Source of the DNA: an uncultured Pelagibacteraceae bacterium
Lineage (GTDB): Bacteria; Pseudomonadota; Alphaproteobacteria; Pelagibacterales; Pelagibacteraceae
Reading direction: 5' to 3'
DNA length: 64,000 nt
Assembly (NCBI GenBank): GCA_902588965.1
Contig: CACIRD010000002.1
Coordinates: 124,001 to 188,000 of the forward strand
A program made the position numbers and the translations under genes. The notes under the pieces were generated by a model. It was given only the letters and a program-made list of their open reading frames with translations, was not told the DNA's origin and did not search any database. Below are positions 44,835-53,536 of the stretch, piece by piece. The first letter of the stretch is position 1, and the number at the start of each line of letters is the position of its first letter.

Positions 44835-47240
44835 ATGGAAAATCATGCAAAAGTAGTAATTATTGGTGGTGGTGTAGTAGGTTGTTCAATTCTTTATCAT
44901 TTATCTAAATTTGGTTTAAAAGATTGTATTTTACTTGAAAGAAATGAACTTACTTCTGGCTCCTCTTGGCATGCTGCTGGTAATGTTCACGTAATTTCAT
45001 CTGATCCAAATATTTCTAGAATGATGGCCTATACAATTGGCTTATATAAAGAGATAGAAAAAGAGTCTGGCCATTCTGTTGGTTTTAAACCAAGTGGAGG
45101 TTTTTATTTAGCATCTAATGAGGTTTGGGCAGAATATTTAAAGCGGGAAAGATCAAAAGCTAGATATATGGGTCTAGACCAAGAATTTATTTCTCTTGAT
45201 GAAGTAAAGAAAAAACATCCTTTAATTGATCCTAAAAGATATTTATTAGCTTTGTGGGATCCTATTGATGGTGAAGTTGATCCATCTGGAGTGACATATG
45301 CATTTGCAAAAGCTGCTAAAGTTTATGGTGGAAAATATTATACTCACACCGTTGTAAAAGATACTAAACAAAAACCTGATGGTTCTTGGGACGTATTTAC
45401 TGACAAAGGAAATATTAATGCAGAAATTATTATTAATGCAGGTGGTCTGTGGGCTAGAGAAGTAGGAAATCTTTCTGGAGTAGATCTTCCAGTTCAACCA
45501 ATGGAGCATCATTATTTAATAACTGAAAGTATTCCAGAAATTGAAGCGATGGGAGATCAAAGATTACCAATTGGTACAGATTTTGAGGGAAATATATATT
45601 TTAGACAAGAAGGAAAGGGAATGTTACTTGGCACTTACGAACCTAAGTCAACTCCATGGAAAATAAATGGAACTCCAATGAACTTCGGACATGAATTATT
45701 AGAACCAAAGTTAGATAACATTCAAGACAGGTTAGCAATAGGATTTGAAAGAATGCCAGCATTAGAAAAAGCTGGAATAAAAAATATAGTTAATGGACCT
45801 TTTACTTTTGGTCCTGATGGTAGTCCACTTATTGGTCCAGTTCCAGGTATGAAAAATTATTGGGTTGCAGTTGGTGTTATGGCTGGTTTTTGTCAGGGTG
45901 GTGGTGTTGGAAAATGTATCGCTGAATGGATTATAGATGGGGAACCGTCCATTGATGTTTGGGCAATGGATGTAGCTAGGTTTGGTGAATATGCTACTCC
46001 ACAATATGGAACTATTAAATCCTCAGAAAATTATGAGAGACGATTTATTATGACATTTCCAAACGAAACTTTACCTAAAGGAAGAAAACAAAAAACAACC
46101 GCATTATATGATCGTTTTGTAAATCAAGGAGCAGTAATGGGTGATGGATTTGGTTTAGAGAGCGTTTTATGGTTCGCAAAAAATAAAGAAGATGCCTTTG
46201 AAGAGCCAACTATAAAAAGATCAAGATCTCATAACTACGTATCAAAAGAAGTTATAAATGTTAGAGAAAATGTAGGTGTGATGGAACTTGCAAATTTTTC
46301 AAAACACGAATTTGAAGGACCTGATGCAAGAAATTTTTTAAACCATATTATGGCTGGTAAAATTCCTAAACCAGGAAGAATTTCTCTTACTCCAATGCTT
46401 ACTTACAGAGGAAAACTTTATGGTGATCTTACTGTATCCTGTATTGATGAAAATAAATTTATGGTTTTCGGTTCTGGGGCTGCTCAAGAAATGCATAGAA
46501 GATGGTTTGAAAGTCATTTAAATAAATTTAAAGTTAATTATAAAAATCGATCAGATGATTTTCATGGTTTAGCAATATCAGGACCTAAATCCAGAGAAGT
46601 TTTTCAAAAAATTGTAAGAGAAGATGTATCAAATAAAAATTTTAAATTTAGAGACTCTAGAAGAATGTTTGTTGGTGGAGTACCAGTAATTGTAAACCGA
46701 TTATCTTTTACTGGTGAGCTGGGATTTGAAATTTATACAGCGCCACATTATCAAATTAAATTGTACGAAGAATTAATGGAAGCTGGTAAAGAATTTAATA
46801 TTCAACCCTTTGGTTTAAGAGCATTAATGTCTATGCGTCTTGAAAAAAATTGGGGTGCCTGGACACTTGATTATAGACCAGACTTTACTGCAAAAGAGAC
46901 AGGATTGGATGTATTCATTGATTGGGATAAAGATTTTGTAGGAAAAAATTTTGCAAAAAAAGATGAAAGCAAAAATAAACTTACACCATTAATTGTAGAA
47001 ACAAATGATATTGACGTCACAAATAACGAAGCGGTATTAAAAAATGGAAAAGCTATTGGATACGTAACTTCAGGAGGTTTTGCACATTTTACAAATAAAA
47101 GTGTTGCGTTTTCATATCTTGATAGCGAAGAAATAAGTTCAGAGAAAGGAATTCAAGTGGAAATAAATGGAGACTTGTTTAACTCTTCAATAATAAAATC
47201 ACCACTTTATGATCCAACAGGACAAAAGATGAGAAGTTGA
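44835..47240 (+). CDS. Dimethylglycine/sarcosine dehydrogenase-like flavoprotein with GcvT domain
   Basis: An 801-residue two-part enzyme: an FAD (DAO) domain (about 1-400), starting VVIIGGGVVGCSILYHL (7-23), with the covalent-flavin His46 in SGSSWHAAGN, and a C-terminal FAO-M/GcvT-like folate-binding half (about 400-800) including SRRMFVGGVPVIVNRLS and FTGELGFEIY. Such enzymes oxidatively demethylate dimethylglycine (or sarcosine) and form 5,10-methylene-THF. Position directly after bhmT points to dimethylglycine. With soxBDAG at 26.8 kb covering sarcosine, the pair would complete betaine to glycine. Confidence 0.88.
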   Translation: MENHAKVVIIGGGVVGCSILYHLSKFGLKDCILLERNELTSGSSWHAAGNVHVISSDPNISRMMAYTIGLYKEIEKESGHSVGFKPSGGFYLASNEVWAEYLKRERSKARYMGLDQEFISLDEVKKKHPLIDPKRYLLALWDPIDGEVDPSGVTYAFAKAAKVYGGKYYTHTVVKDTKQKPDGSWDVFTDKGNINAEIIINAGGLWAREVGNLSGVDLPVQPMEHHYLITESIPEIEAMGDQRLPIGTDFEGNIYFRQEGKGMLLGTYEPKSTPWKINGTPMNFGHELLEPKLDNIQDRLAIGFERMPALEKAGIKNIVNGPFTFGPDGSPLIGPVPGMKNYWVAVGVMAGFCQGGGVGKCIAEWIIDGEPSIDVWAMDVARFGEYATPQYGTIKSSENYERRFIMTFPNETLPKGRKQKTTALYDRFVNQGAVMGDGFGLESVLWFAKNKEDAFEEPTIKRSRSHNYVSKEVINVRENVGVMELANFSKHEFEGPDARNFLNHIMAGKIPKPGRISLTPMLTYRGKLYGDLTVSCIDENKFMVFGSGAAQEMHRRWFESHLNKFKVNYKNRSDDFHGLAISGPKSREVFQKIVREDVSNKNFKFRDSRRMFVGGVPVIVNRLSFTGELGFEIYTAPHYQIKLYEELMEAGKEFNIQPFGLRALMSMRLEKNWGAWTLDYRPDFTAKETGLDVFIDWDKDFVGKNFAKKDESKNKLTPLIVETNDIDVTNNEAVLKNGKAIGYVTSGGFAHFTNKSVAFSYLDSEEISSEKGIQVEINGDLFNSSIIKSPLYDPTGQKMRS

Positions 47241-47869
47241 TGGCACAAAAAGACGTAGGAAACAAAATACCAATATATAAATTAAAAAAAACCGATGAGG
47301 TAATGAAGTATTATGACGATTGGGGACAAGAAAATAAATATGATAAGGACATGCTTGATTGGAACTATACTGGTCCAAAAGAAACTACCGAAACATTTAT
47401 TAAATATCAAAAAAATAAACATGCTAAAATTTATGACGCTGGATGTGGCACAGGATTAGTTGGTGTTGAGTTAAAAAAATTTGGGTATCATAATTTTTAT
47501 GGTGCAGATCTTTCAAAAAAACTTTTAGATTTGGTACCTTCTCAACTTTACAAAAAACTTGATCAAGTAGATTTAAATAAACATATCGACGAAGAAAATG
47601 ATACTTTTGATGCCGTAATGTGTGTTGGGACTTTTACATTTGGACACGTTAAACCTCCTGCTTTAGATGAATTTATAAGAATCACCAAAAATAAAGGACA
47701 TATCTGTTTTACAATAAACGAAGGAATACACCAAGAGTACGGCTTTGATAAAAAAATTGAACAATTAAATAATGAAAATAAATGGAAAGAAATCGAATTT
47801 TTTAAATCTGACTATATTGCAAGTAAAGATGTGAATGCTTGGCTTGGGTTATATGAAGTGATAAAATAA
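47240..47869 (+). CDS. SAM-dependent methyltransferase
   Basis: A 209-residue class I methyltransferase with motif I IYDAGCGTGLVGVELKKFG (about 67-85) and motif II-like GADLSKKLLDL. The ATG at 47240 overlaps the stop of the preceding gene (TGATG); a TTG one codon earlier is possible. The N-terminus MKYYDDWGQENKYDKDMLDW resembles small-molecule methyltransferases such as those found in betaine and carnitine related loci. It could methylate an amine or thiol, but the substrate is unknown. Its placement in a demethylation operon is curious. Confidence 0.8.
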   Translation: MAQKDVGNKIPIYKLKKTDEVMKYYDDWGQENKYDKDMLDWNYTGPKETTETFIKYQKNKHAKIYDAGCGTGLVGVELKKFGYHNFYGADLSKKLLDLVPSQLYKKLDQVDLNKHIDEENDTFDAVMCVGTFTFGHVKPPALDEFIRITKNKGHICFTINEGIHQEYGFDKKIEQLNNENKWKEIEFFKSDYIASKDVNAWLGLYEVIK

Positions 47870-47872
47870 GTT

Positions 47873-49048
47873 ATGTCTGAAATTTATAATATAATAGACA
47901 AAAAAAAACTAGATGTTGTAAGCAACTCGATTGAAAAAGCTCACGGATTACCAAACGAATGCTACACGAGCAAAGATTATACTTTAATTGAGAGAAAAAA
48001 ATTATTCGAAGATAAGTGGATTGTAGTTGGGGTTGCAAGTTCCATACCAGAAATTGGAGATGTAAAACCAATAGATATTCTTGGGATGCCAATTTTAATT
48101 TTAAGAAATAAACAGAATGAAATTAAAGTTTTCCACAATGTTTGTAGTCATAGAGGAGTAAAACTGGTTTCTAAAAGTGGGAAAATTAATAGCCTTATTC
48201 GATGCCCATATCATTCTTGGTCTTATAGTCTTGATGGAGAACTAATGGCAACACCTCATATTGGAGGTATGAATAAACATTCTGTAGACAGTTTTGATAA
48301 ATCAAAAAGTAATCTAAAAGAAATCAAATCTTATATTTGGTTAGATTTAATAATGGTAAATATAAATCAAAATGAGATGTCTTTTGAGGAATATATAAAA
48401 CCTTTAAGCGATAGATGGGAAAAATTTTGGCCAATAAAAGATAGAGAATTAATTCATCACTCAAATGATTTTGGATATTTCAAATTAAATGCAAAATGCA
48501 ATTGGAAATTTGCAATTGAAAACTATTGTGAAAGTTATCATCTTCCATGGGTGCATCCAGGTTTAAATTCTTACTCAAAAATAGAGGACCATTATCATAT
48601 ACAAGGTTTACCCAATCGTTTTGCTGGTCAAGGAACAGTTGTTTATAATCCTCAATTTAAAGGAAAAGAAAAACTTCCAAGTTTTCCAAATTGGCCAAAA
48701 GATAAAGAAAATATTGCAGAGTATGTTGCATTGTTCCCAAATGTTATGCTTGGAATTCATAAAGATCATTATTATGCTTATTGGATTGAGCCAATTAATC
48801 ATGAGTTTACCCTTGAACATATGGAGCTATATTATGTAGGTGAACAAGCAGCTCAAGCTAGTAAATTTAAATCATTAAGAAAACAAAATCATAAACAATG
48901 GGAATACATTCAAAAAGAAGATGTTGATATAATACAGGGTATGCAAACTGGCAGAAACTCACCATCATATAATGGAGGAAACTTTTCACCTGTAATGGAT
49001 AATCCAACGCATCATTTTCATAAATGGGTAGCTAAAAATTTAATTTAA
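47873..49048 (+). CDS. Rieske-type non-heme iron oxygenase, alpha subunit (GbcA/choline monooxygenase-like)
   Basis: A 391-residue ring-hydroxylating-type oxygenase. The Rieske 2Fe-2S ligands are CSHRG (Cys91, His93) and CPYHSW (Cys111, His114). The mononuclear iron site is in ENYCESYHLPWVHPG (His223, His228), with a likely Asp from EDVDIIQGMQ near residue 345. Proteins of this type demethylate quaternary amines (GbcA for glycine betaine, carnitine or stachydrine oxygenases). No reductase gene is next to it, so it must borrow an electron donor. In this operon glycine betaine or a related betaine is the most likely substrate. Confidence 0.85.
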   Translation: MSEIYNIIDKKKLDVVSNSIEKAHGLPNECYTSKDYTLIERKKLFEDKWIVVGVASSIPEIGDVKPIDILGMPILILRNKQNEIKVFHNVCSHRGVKLVSKSGKINSLIRCPYHSWSYSLDGELMATPHIGGMNKHSVDSFDKSKSNLKEIKSYIWLDLIMVNINQNEMSFEEYIKPLSDRWEKFWPIKDRELIHHSNDFGYFKLNAKCNWKFAIENYCESYHLPWVHPGLNSYSKIEDHYHIQGLPNRFAGQGTVVYNPQFKGKEKLPSFPNWPKDKENIAEYVALFPNVMLGIHKDHYYAYWIEPINHEFTLEHMELYYVGEQAAQASKFKSLRKQNHKQWEYIQKEDVDIIQGMQTGRNSPSYNGGNFSPVMDNPTHHFHKWVAKNLI

Positions 49049-49049
49049 A

Positions 49050-50285
49050 ATGAAATTTAGTAGAAAAATTGCACCGGAAACTAAAACATCACCAACATTT
49101 TTAACAAAAAAAAGATTAAAAGAGGATGAGATAAATTTTGAAAAATTAAGATCATATAGACTTGATAGAGTTAGAAAAGAATTACAAAAAAACAATTTAG
49201 AAGCATGCATACTTTTTGATCCAGTCAATGTTAGATATGCATTGGATACTGCAAATATGAGTGTTTACAATATGCATAATTTAACAAGATATTGTTTTGT
49301 ACCTGTTAATGGACCAACAATTTTGTATGAGTATTTCAATTGTGAAATTTTATCAAAACACTTAAATTTAATCGATGAAATTAGACCAGCAATCACCTGG
49401 GATTATTTTAGTAACGGTGATCAAGCAAATACTCAACTCAAAAAATGGATTAATGAAATTAAAGACTTATCAAATAAATATTTTAAAACTAAAAAAGTTG
49501 CAATTGATGTATTAAACGGTCCAGCTGTATCTGAACTTAATAAACAAGGTATTGAAGTTTTTGATGCAAAATCAATATTAGAACAAGCAAGAGTAATCAA
49601 ATCTCCTGAGGAATTAAAATGTATGAAGGCTGCAATAGAAGTTGCAGAGATCGGTGTTGCGAAAATGCGAGAAGAATTAAAACCTGGTATGACAGAAGAT
49701 GAACTCTGGTCCATACTCCATAAAACAAATATTGAGCATGGTGGAGAATGGATTGAGTGTAGAATATTATCCTCAGGTGAAAGAACTAATCCGTGGATGC
49801 AAGAGAGCAGTAACAAAGTAATGCAAACTGGAGAAATAGTTGCTTTCGATACCGATATGGTTGGTCCATATGGATATTGTGCAGATATTTCAAGATCTTA
49901 TGTTGTAGGTCATAAATTTAACGATGAACAAAAAAAATTATATTCAATGGCAATGGAACAAATAGATCATAATGCAAGATTAATTAAACCTGGAATGACT
50001 TTTAAAGAATTTATTCAAAAGTCCTGGTTATTACCTGATGAATATTATGGTAACCGTTACACATGCATGGTTCATGGAATTGGTCTTTGTGATGAGTGGC
50101 CTCAGATTAAATATCCAACTGATGGCGGCGAACAAGGTGGAATGTTCGAAAAAAATATGACCATTACTATTGAGAGCTATATTGGCAAAGTTGGTGGTAA
50201 AGAAGGAGTTAAATTAGAGCAACAATATTTGGTTGGACAAAATGGACTTGAATTAATGTCCCACCATCCTTTAGAAAAAATATAA
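49050..50285 (+). CDS. M24-family metalloprotein, DddP-like candidate DMSP lyase
   Basis: A 411-residue creatinase/prolidase-fold protein. Candidate metal ligands are Asp267 and Asp269 (FDTD), Asp279 (CADISRS), His342 (VHGIGLCDEWP), Glu375 and Glu390. These match the six ligands of characterised DddP in order and spacing. The proposed catalytic Asp of DddP (six residues after the ligand His) is present as Asp348 and the nearby Tyr as Tyr337. FDPVNVRYALDTANM, GEWIECRILSSGERTNPW and HGIGLCDEWP are close to DddP. One pocket aromatic (Trp in DddP) appears to be Tyr73. A creatinase or aminopeptidase is the alternative. It is 1 bp downstream of the Rieske gene. Confidence 0.75.
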   Translation: MKFSRKIAPETKTSPTFLTKKRLKEDEINFEKLRSYRLDRVRKELQKNNLEACILFDPVNVRYALDTANMSVYNMHNLTRYCFVPVNGPTILYEYFNCEILSKHLNLIDEIRPAITWDYFSNGDQANTQLKKWINEIKDLSNKYFKTKKVAIDVLNGPAVSELNKQGIEVFDAKSILEQARVIKSPEELKCMKAAIEVAEIGVAKMREELKPGMTEDELWSILHKTNIEHGGEWIECRILSSGERTNPWMQESSNKVMQTGEIVAFDTDMVGPYGYCADISRSYVVGHKFNDEQKKLYSMAMEQIDHNARLIKPGMTFKEFIQKSWLLPDEYYGNRYTCMVHGIGLCDEWPQIKYPTDGGEQGGMFEKNMTITIESYIGKVGGKEGVKLEQQYLVGQNGLELMSHHPLEKI

Positions 50286-50701
50286 TGAAAATTATTTTAA
50301 TTATGGGTTTGCCTGGCGCAGGTAAAACAACTCTAGCAAATGAACTTGCGCCAATGGTAAATGCAAAAAGATTAAATGCCGATGAAGTAAGAAAAGCTGC
50401 AAATGATTGGGATTTTTCTGAAGAGGGTAGAAAAAGACAAGCAAAGAGAATGGCAGACTTAGCTTTGAAACTTAAAGAAGAAGGAAATTATGTTGTTGCT
50501 GATTTCATTTGTCCAACACCTGAAGCAAGGAGTTTATTCCCAGCTGATTATTTAGTTTGGGTGGATACAATAAAAAAAGGTAGATTTGATGATACTAATA
50601 AAATGTTTGTAAAACCAGAAAAATTTAATTTTCATGTAACATCACAAGATGCTAAGAATTGGGCACCAAAAATATTAGAGGATATAAAAAATGAGTTATA
50701 A
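50285..50701 (+). CDS. Small P-loop kinase, adenylylsulfate kinase-like
   Basis: A 138-residue kinase with P-loop GLPGAGKTT (8-16), the lid-type region RLNADEVRKAANDWDFSEEG, and VVADFICPTPEARSLFP (about 74-90), all typical of APS kinase (CysC)-like proteins. It is shorter than CysC (about 200). It overlaps the DddP-like stop (TAATG) and the nucleotidyltransferase by 11 bp. A true APS kinase role is doubtful without sulfurylase genes; phosphorylation of a small alcohol is more likely. Same-strand pairing with a nucleotidyltransferase suggests a two-step activation of one metabolite. Confidence 0.75.
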   Translation: MKIILIMGLPGAGKTTLANELAPMVNAKRLNADEVRKAANDWDFSEEGRKRQAKRMADLALKLKEEGNYVVADFICPTPEARSLFPADYLVWVDTIKKGRFDDTNKMFVKPEKFNFHVTSQDAKNWAPKILEDIKNEL

Positions 50702-51065
50702 ATGGGACAACAAAAAACCAACAGCTCAAATGCTTGGGAGATGGCAGCCATTTCACGACGGACACTATGCCTTATTTAAAGAAATTATTAAAAAAACTGG
50801 TCAAGTTTGTATTCAGATCAGAGATGTTCAAGGAGTGGATGACAATCCTTTTAACTTTGAGGATGTTAAAAAAAAAATAGAAAAAAGATTAAATCCTGAA
50901 TTCGAAGGAAGATTTAAAATAATGTTAGTACCAAATATAACTAACATTTGTTATGGCAGAGGTGTAGGATACAAAATTGAAGAAATAGTTTTGCCGGAAG
51001 AGATACAAAAAATTTCTGCTACTAAGATTAGGGCTAAAATGAGAGAAGATGGTGATTTAAAATGA
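50691..51065 (+). CDS. Cytidylyltransferase-like small nucleotidyltransferase
   Basis: A 124-residue protein of the HIGH-type nucleotidyltransferase fold: GRWQPFHDGHYALFKE (16-31, His22 and His25) and the C-terminal ISATKIRAKMREDG (ISxTxIR signature). It resembles NMN adenylyltransferases and phosphopantetheine/cytidylyl transferases but is short. It overlaps the kinase gene by 11 bp and the 2OG oxygenase by 4 bp. Together with the kinase it could adenylylate or cytidylylate a phosphorylated compound. Substrate unknown. Confidence 0.75.
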   Translation: MSYKWDNKKPTAQMLGRWQPFHDGHYALFKEIIKKTGQVCIQIRDVQGVDDNPFNFEDVKKKIEKRLNPEFEGRFKIMLVPNITNICYGRGVGYKIEEIVLPEEIQKISATKIRAKMREDGDLK

Positions 51066-51913
51066 ACAAAAGACTTAAATCTATTGTTGATTTAGAAAAA
51101 TACCCAATCCATCAATTAAATTCTTCAAAAATGAAAAATTTAATTCAAAAATGTAAAAATGAATTAAAAGAGTTTAGTTGCTCAACTCTTCCAAATTTTA
51201 TTCTACCAAAGTCATTAAAAATTATGAATAATGAATTAGAAAAACAACTTGATCAAGTTTATATGTCAAATGAGAGTATCAATGCATATCTTTATGCTAA
51301 AGACGATCCATCTTTACCAAAAGACCATCCCAAAAGAATTTTTATGGAACGTTATAATGGTTATTTAAATTCTGATTGTTTTGCTAGTGACTCTGAAATG
51401 AAATTTTTATATGAAACCGATGAATTATTAAATTTTGTATCAGCATGTTTGGGTACATACCCCATTTTTAGATGGGCTGATCCATTAGCATGCCATGCGT
51501 ATAATGTCATGAAGCCAGACGGTATACTGCCATGGCATTTTGATAGTTGTGAATTTACATTAAGCTTGATGATTCAAAAACCCCAAAAAGGAGGTATCTT
51601 TGAATATTGTCCCAACATTCGAGAACCTGGTAATGAAAATTTTGAGGAAGTTAAAAAAGTTATTAACGGAGAACGTAAGAGAGTTCGTCAACTTAAGTTA
51701 GAACCGGGAGATCTGCAAATATTTAAAGGACGTTTTACTTTGCATAGAGTGACTAAAGTTGAAGGAAAGTTTTCTAGGTACATGTGTATACCTGCATATG
51801 TATTAGATCCGTGGAGAGTAAATACTCCTGAACACTCAAAGGCAATTTACGGTAAAGTTTTACCTATTCATTTGGAGAGAAACAAAGCTAGAGCGGATGG
51901 TTTAACTGACTAA
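51062..51913 (+). CDS. 2-oxoglutarate/Fe(II)-dependent oxygenase
   Basis: A 283-residue cupin-fold dioxygenase. The iron facial triad is His159-x-Asp161 in LPWHFDSCEFTLSLM and His228 in FTLHRVTKVEGKFSRY, with a 2OG-binding Arg about ten residues later. It overlaps the nucleotidyltransferase by 4 bp and precedes a GFA (formaldehyde-activating) gene by 4 bp. The pairing with GFA is consistent with oxidative N- or O-demethylation that releases formaldehyde, but hydroxylation is equally possible. Confidence 0.8.
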   Translation: MNKRLKSIVDLEKYPIHQLNSSKMKNLIQKCKNELKEFSCSTLPNFILPKSLKIMNNELEKQLDQVYMSNESINAYLYAKDDPSLPKDHPKRIFMERYNGYLNSDCFASDSEMKFLYETDELLNFVSACLGTYPIFRWADPLACHAYNVMKPDGILPWHFDSCEFTLSLMIQKPQKGGIFEYCPNIREPGNENFEEVKKVINGERKRVRQLKLEPGDLQIFKGRFTLHRVTKVEGKFSRYMCIPAYVLDPWRVNTPEHSKAIYGKVLPIHLERNKARADGLTD

Positions 51914-51917
51914 TTTT

Positions 51918-52286
51918 ATGAGTCAGAATGGCAATATAGAACTTTTAACCTGTCATTGTAAAAAAATTAAAATTGAACTTAAATTAGATCAAGGTCTTCA
52001 AGAACTAGTTAGGTGTAACTGTTCATTGTGCAAAAGAAGAGGATCAATCATGGCAAAAATTGAATTAAAGAATCTTAAAATTATAGAAGGTGAAGATAAA
52101 TTATCTTCCTATAAATTTGGAAAAAAAGAGCATGCCGAACATTTTTTTTGTTCAATTTGTGGAATTTATACACATCATAGATCATTCACTAACCCTGAAA
52201 ACTATGAATTTAACGTTGCCTGTATAGATAATGTTGATACTTTTATATATGAGAATATTCCAGTATTTAATGGTAATAAGTTATAA
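51918..52286 (+). CDS. GFA-family (glutathione-dependent formaldehyde-activating enzyme-like) protein
   Basis: A 122-residue zinc protein of the GFA/DUF636 family. The Cys pattern LTCHCKKIKIEL (about 10-21), RCNCSLCKRRG (about 34-44) and FFCSICGIYTHHR (about 76-88) is diagnostic. The founding member was proposed to speed formaldehyde reaction with glutathione, though many homologs have other or no known role. It lies between a 2OG oxygenase and an enoyl-CoA hydratase in the same operon, where formaldehyde from demethylation would be a sensible target. Confidence 0.85.
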   Translation: MSQNGNIELLTCHCKKIKIELKLDQGLQELVRCNCSLCKRRGSIMAKIELKNLKIIEGEDKLSSYKFGKKEHAEHFFCSICGIYTHHRSFTNPENYEFNVACIDNVDTFIYENIPVFNGNKL

Positions 52287-53072
52287 ATGAAAAATTTAAA
52301 AAATATAGTAATTACAAATAATAAAAATGGTATTAAAACACTTACTATAAATGATCCCAAGACATATAATTCATTATCTTTTACTACTTTAAAATCACTT
52401 TTAACCGCGTTTAAAAAACTCGACAAAGATAATTTTACAAAAGTAATAATCTTACAAGGAGCAGGAAAGGGATTTAGTGCTGGACATAACTTAAAGGAAG
52501 TAAAAGGGTTAAAAAAGAGGTCAAAGTACTTAAAATTATTTAATCTTTGTTCTAAACTAATGATGCAAATAGTCGAAGGAAGAAAACCAGTTATAGCTAA
52601 AGTGCACGGATCTGCATATGCTGCAGGATGTCAATTAGTAGCAAGTTGCGATTTGGCATATAGTTCTAATAATGCTAGATTTGCAACACCTGGGGTAAAT
52701 ATAGGTTTGTTTTGTAGTACACCAATGGTTGCGGTTAGTAGAAAGGTTTCAAGAAAAAAAATGATGAAAATGCTTTTAACAGGAGAACCAATCAAGGCGA
52801 ATTACGCAAAAGAGATTGGTTTAATAAACGATCATTTTTCAAAATCAAAAATTAATAAAGAGGTTTTAAAAATTGCAAGTGTGATTGCTTCAAAATCAAA
52901 TTTGACTATTAAAATTGGAAAACAAGCTTTTTATAAGCAGTTAGAGATGCCACTATCTAAAGCATACAGATATACAAGTAAAATGATGAGTTTGAATATG
53001 ATGGCAATGGATGCCAAAGAGGGAATATCAGCTTTTTTGGAAAAAAGAAAACCGGTATGGAAAAATAAATGA
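52287..53072 (+). CDS. Enoyl-CoA hydratase/isomerase family protein
   Basis: A 261-residue crotonase-fold protein. The oxyanion-hole segments are GAGKGFSAGHNLKEVKGL (about 59-76) and HGSAYAAGCQLVASCDLAYS (about 108-127). RFATPGVNIGLFCSTP follows. The usual catalytic Glu positions are not obvious, as in ECHDC3-like members, so hydratase activity is uncertain. Start is directly after the GFA stop; stop overlaps the CoA-binding protein start by 4 bp. It could act on acryloyl-CoA-type intermediates of DMSP or beta-oxidation, which is speculation. Confidence 0.85.
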   Translation: MKNLKNIVITNNKNGIKTLTINDPKTYNSLSFTTLKSLLTAFKKLDKDNFTKVIILQGAGKGFSAGHNLKEVKGLKKRSKYLKLFNLCSKLMMQIVEGRKPVIAKVHGSAYAAGCQLVASCDLAYSSNNARFATPGVNIGLFCSTPMVAVSRKVSRKKMMKMLLTGEPIKANYAKEIGLINDHFSKSKINKEVLKIASVIASKSNLTIKIGKQAFYKQLEMPLSKAYRYTSKMMSLNMMAMDAKEGISAFLEKRKPVWKNK

Positions 53073-53536
53073 CAGATGATCAAATTAAAAAAATTTTTGA
53101 AAAATCAAAAACAATTGCAATGATTGGGGTGAGTTCAGAAAAAAAAGGTGAAGATCCAAAAAACCTAAAAAGAAAACCAGCAAATATAGTAATGAAATAT
53201 ATGCAGGATTTTGGATATAAAGTTATACCAATAAACCCTTTTGCAGCTGGTGAAAAAATAAATGGAGAAATTGTAGTAGAAAGTTTAGAAAAAATTTCTG
53301 GGCCAATAGATATAGTTGATATATTTAGACCATCAAAAGAAACACCGGGTTTTGCTGAGCAAGCGGCCAAAATTGGCGCAAAAGCCATATGGTTACAATA
53401 TGGAATTCAGCATGAGCAAGCAAAAAAAATAGCTGAAGATTTTAAAATAGCATATGTTGAAAATAAATGTATTAAACAGGAATACCAAAAACTGTTTAAA
53501 AAATCTAATCCAGTATTTCCAGTATTGAAAAATTAG
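53069..53536 (+). CDS. CoA-binding domain protein
   Basis: A 155-residue protein with a single Rossmann CoA-binding domain (CoA_binding_2/YccU-like): AMIGVSSEKKGEDPKNLKRK (about 17-36) and the segment FGYKVIPINPFAAGEKINGE (about 49-68), VDIVDIFRPSKETPGFAEQA and AIWLQYGIQHEQA. Such proteins bind CoA or acyl-CoA and may be regulators; no catalytic role is established. It overlaps the enoyl-CoA hydratase gene by 4 bp and the msrA GTG by 1 bp. Confidence 0.88.
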   Translation: MTDDQIKKIFEKSKTIAMIGVSSEKKGEDPKNLKRKPANIVMKYMQDFGYKVIPINPFAAGEKINGEIVVESLEKISGPIDIVDIFRPSKETPGFAEQAAKIGAKAIWLQYGIQHEQAKKIAEDFKIAYVENKCIKQEYQKLFKKSNPVFPVLKN

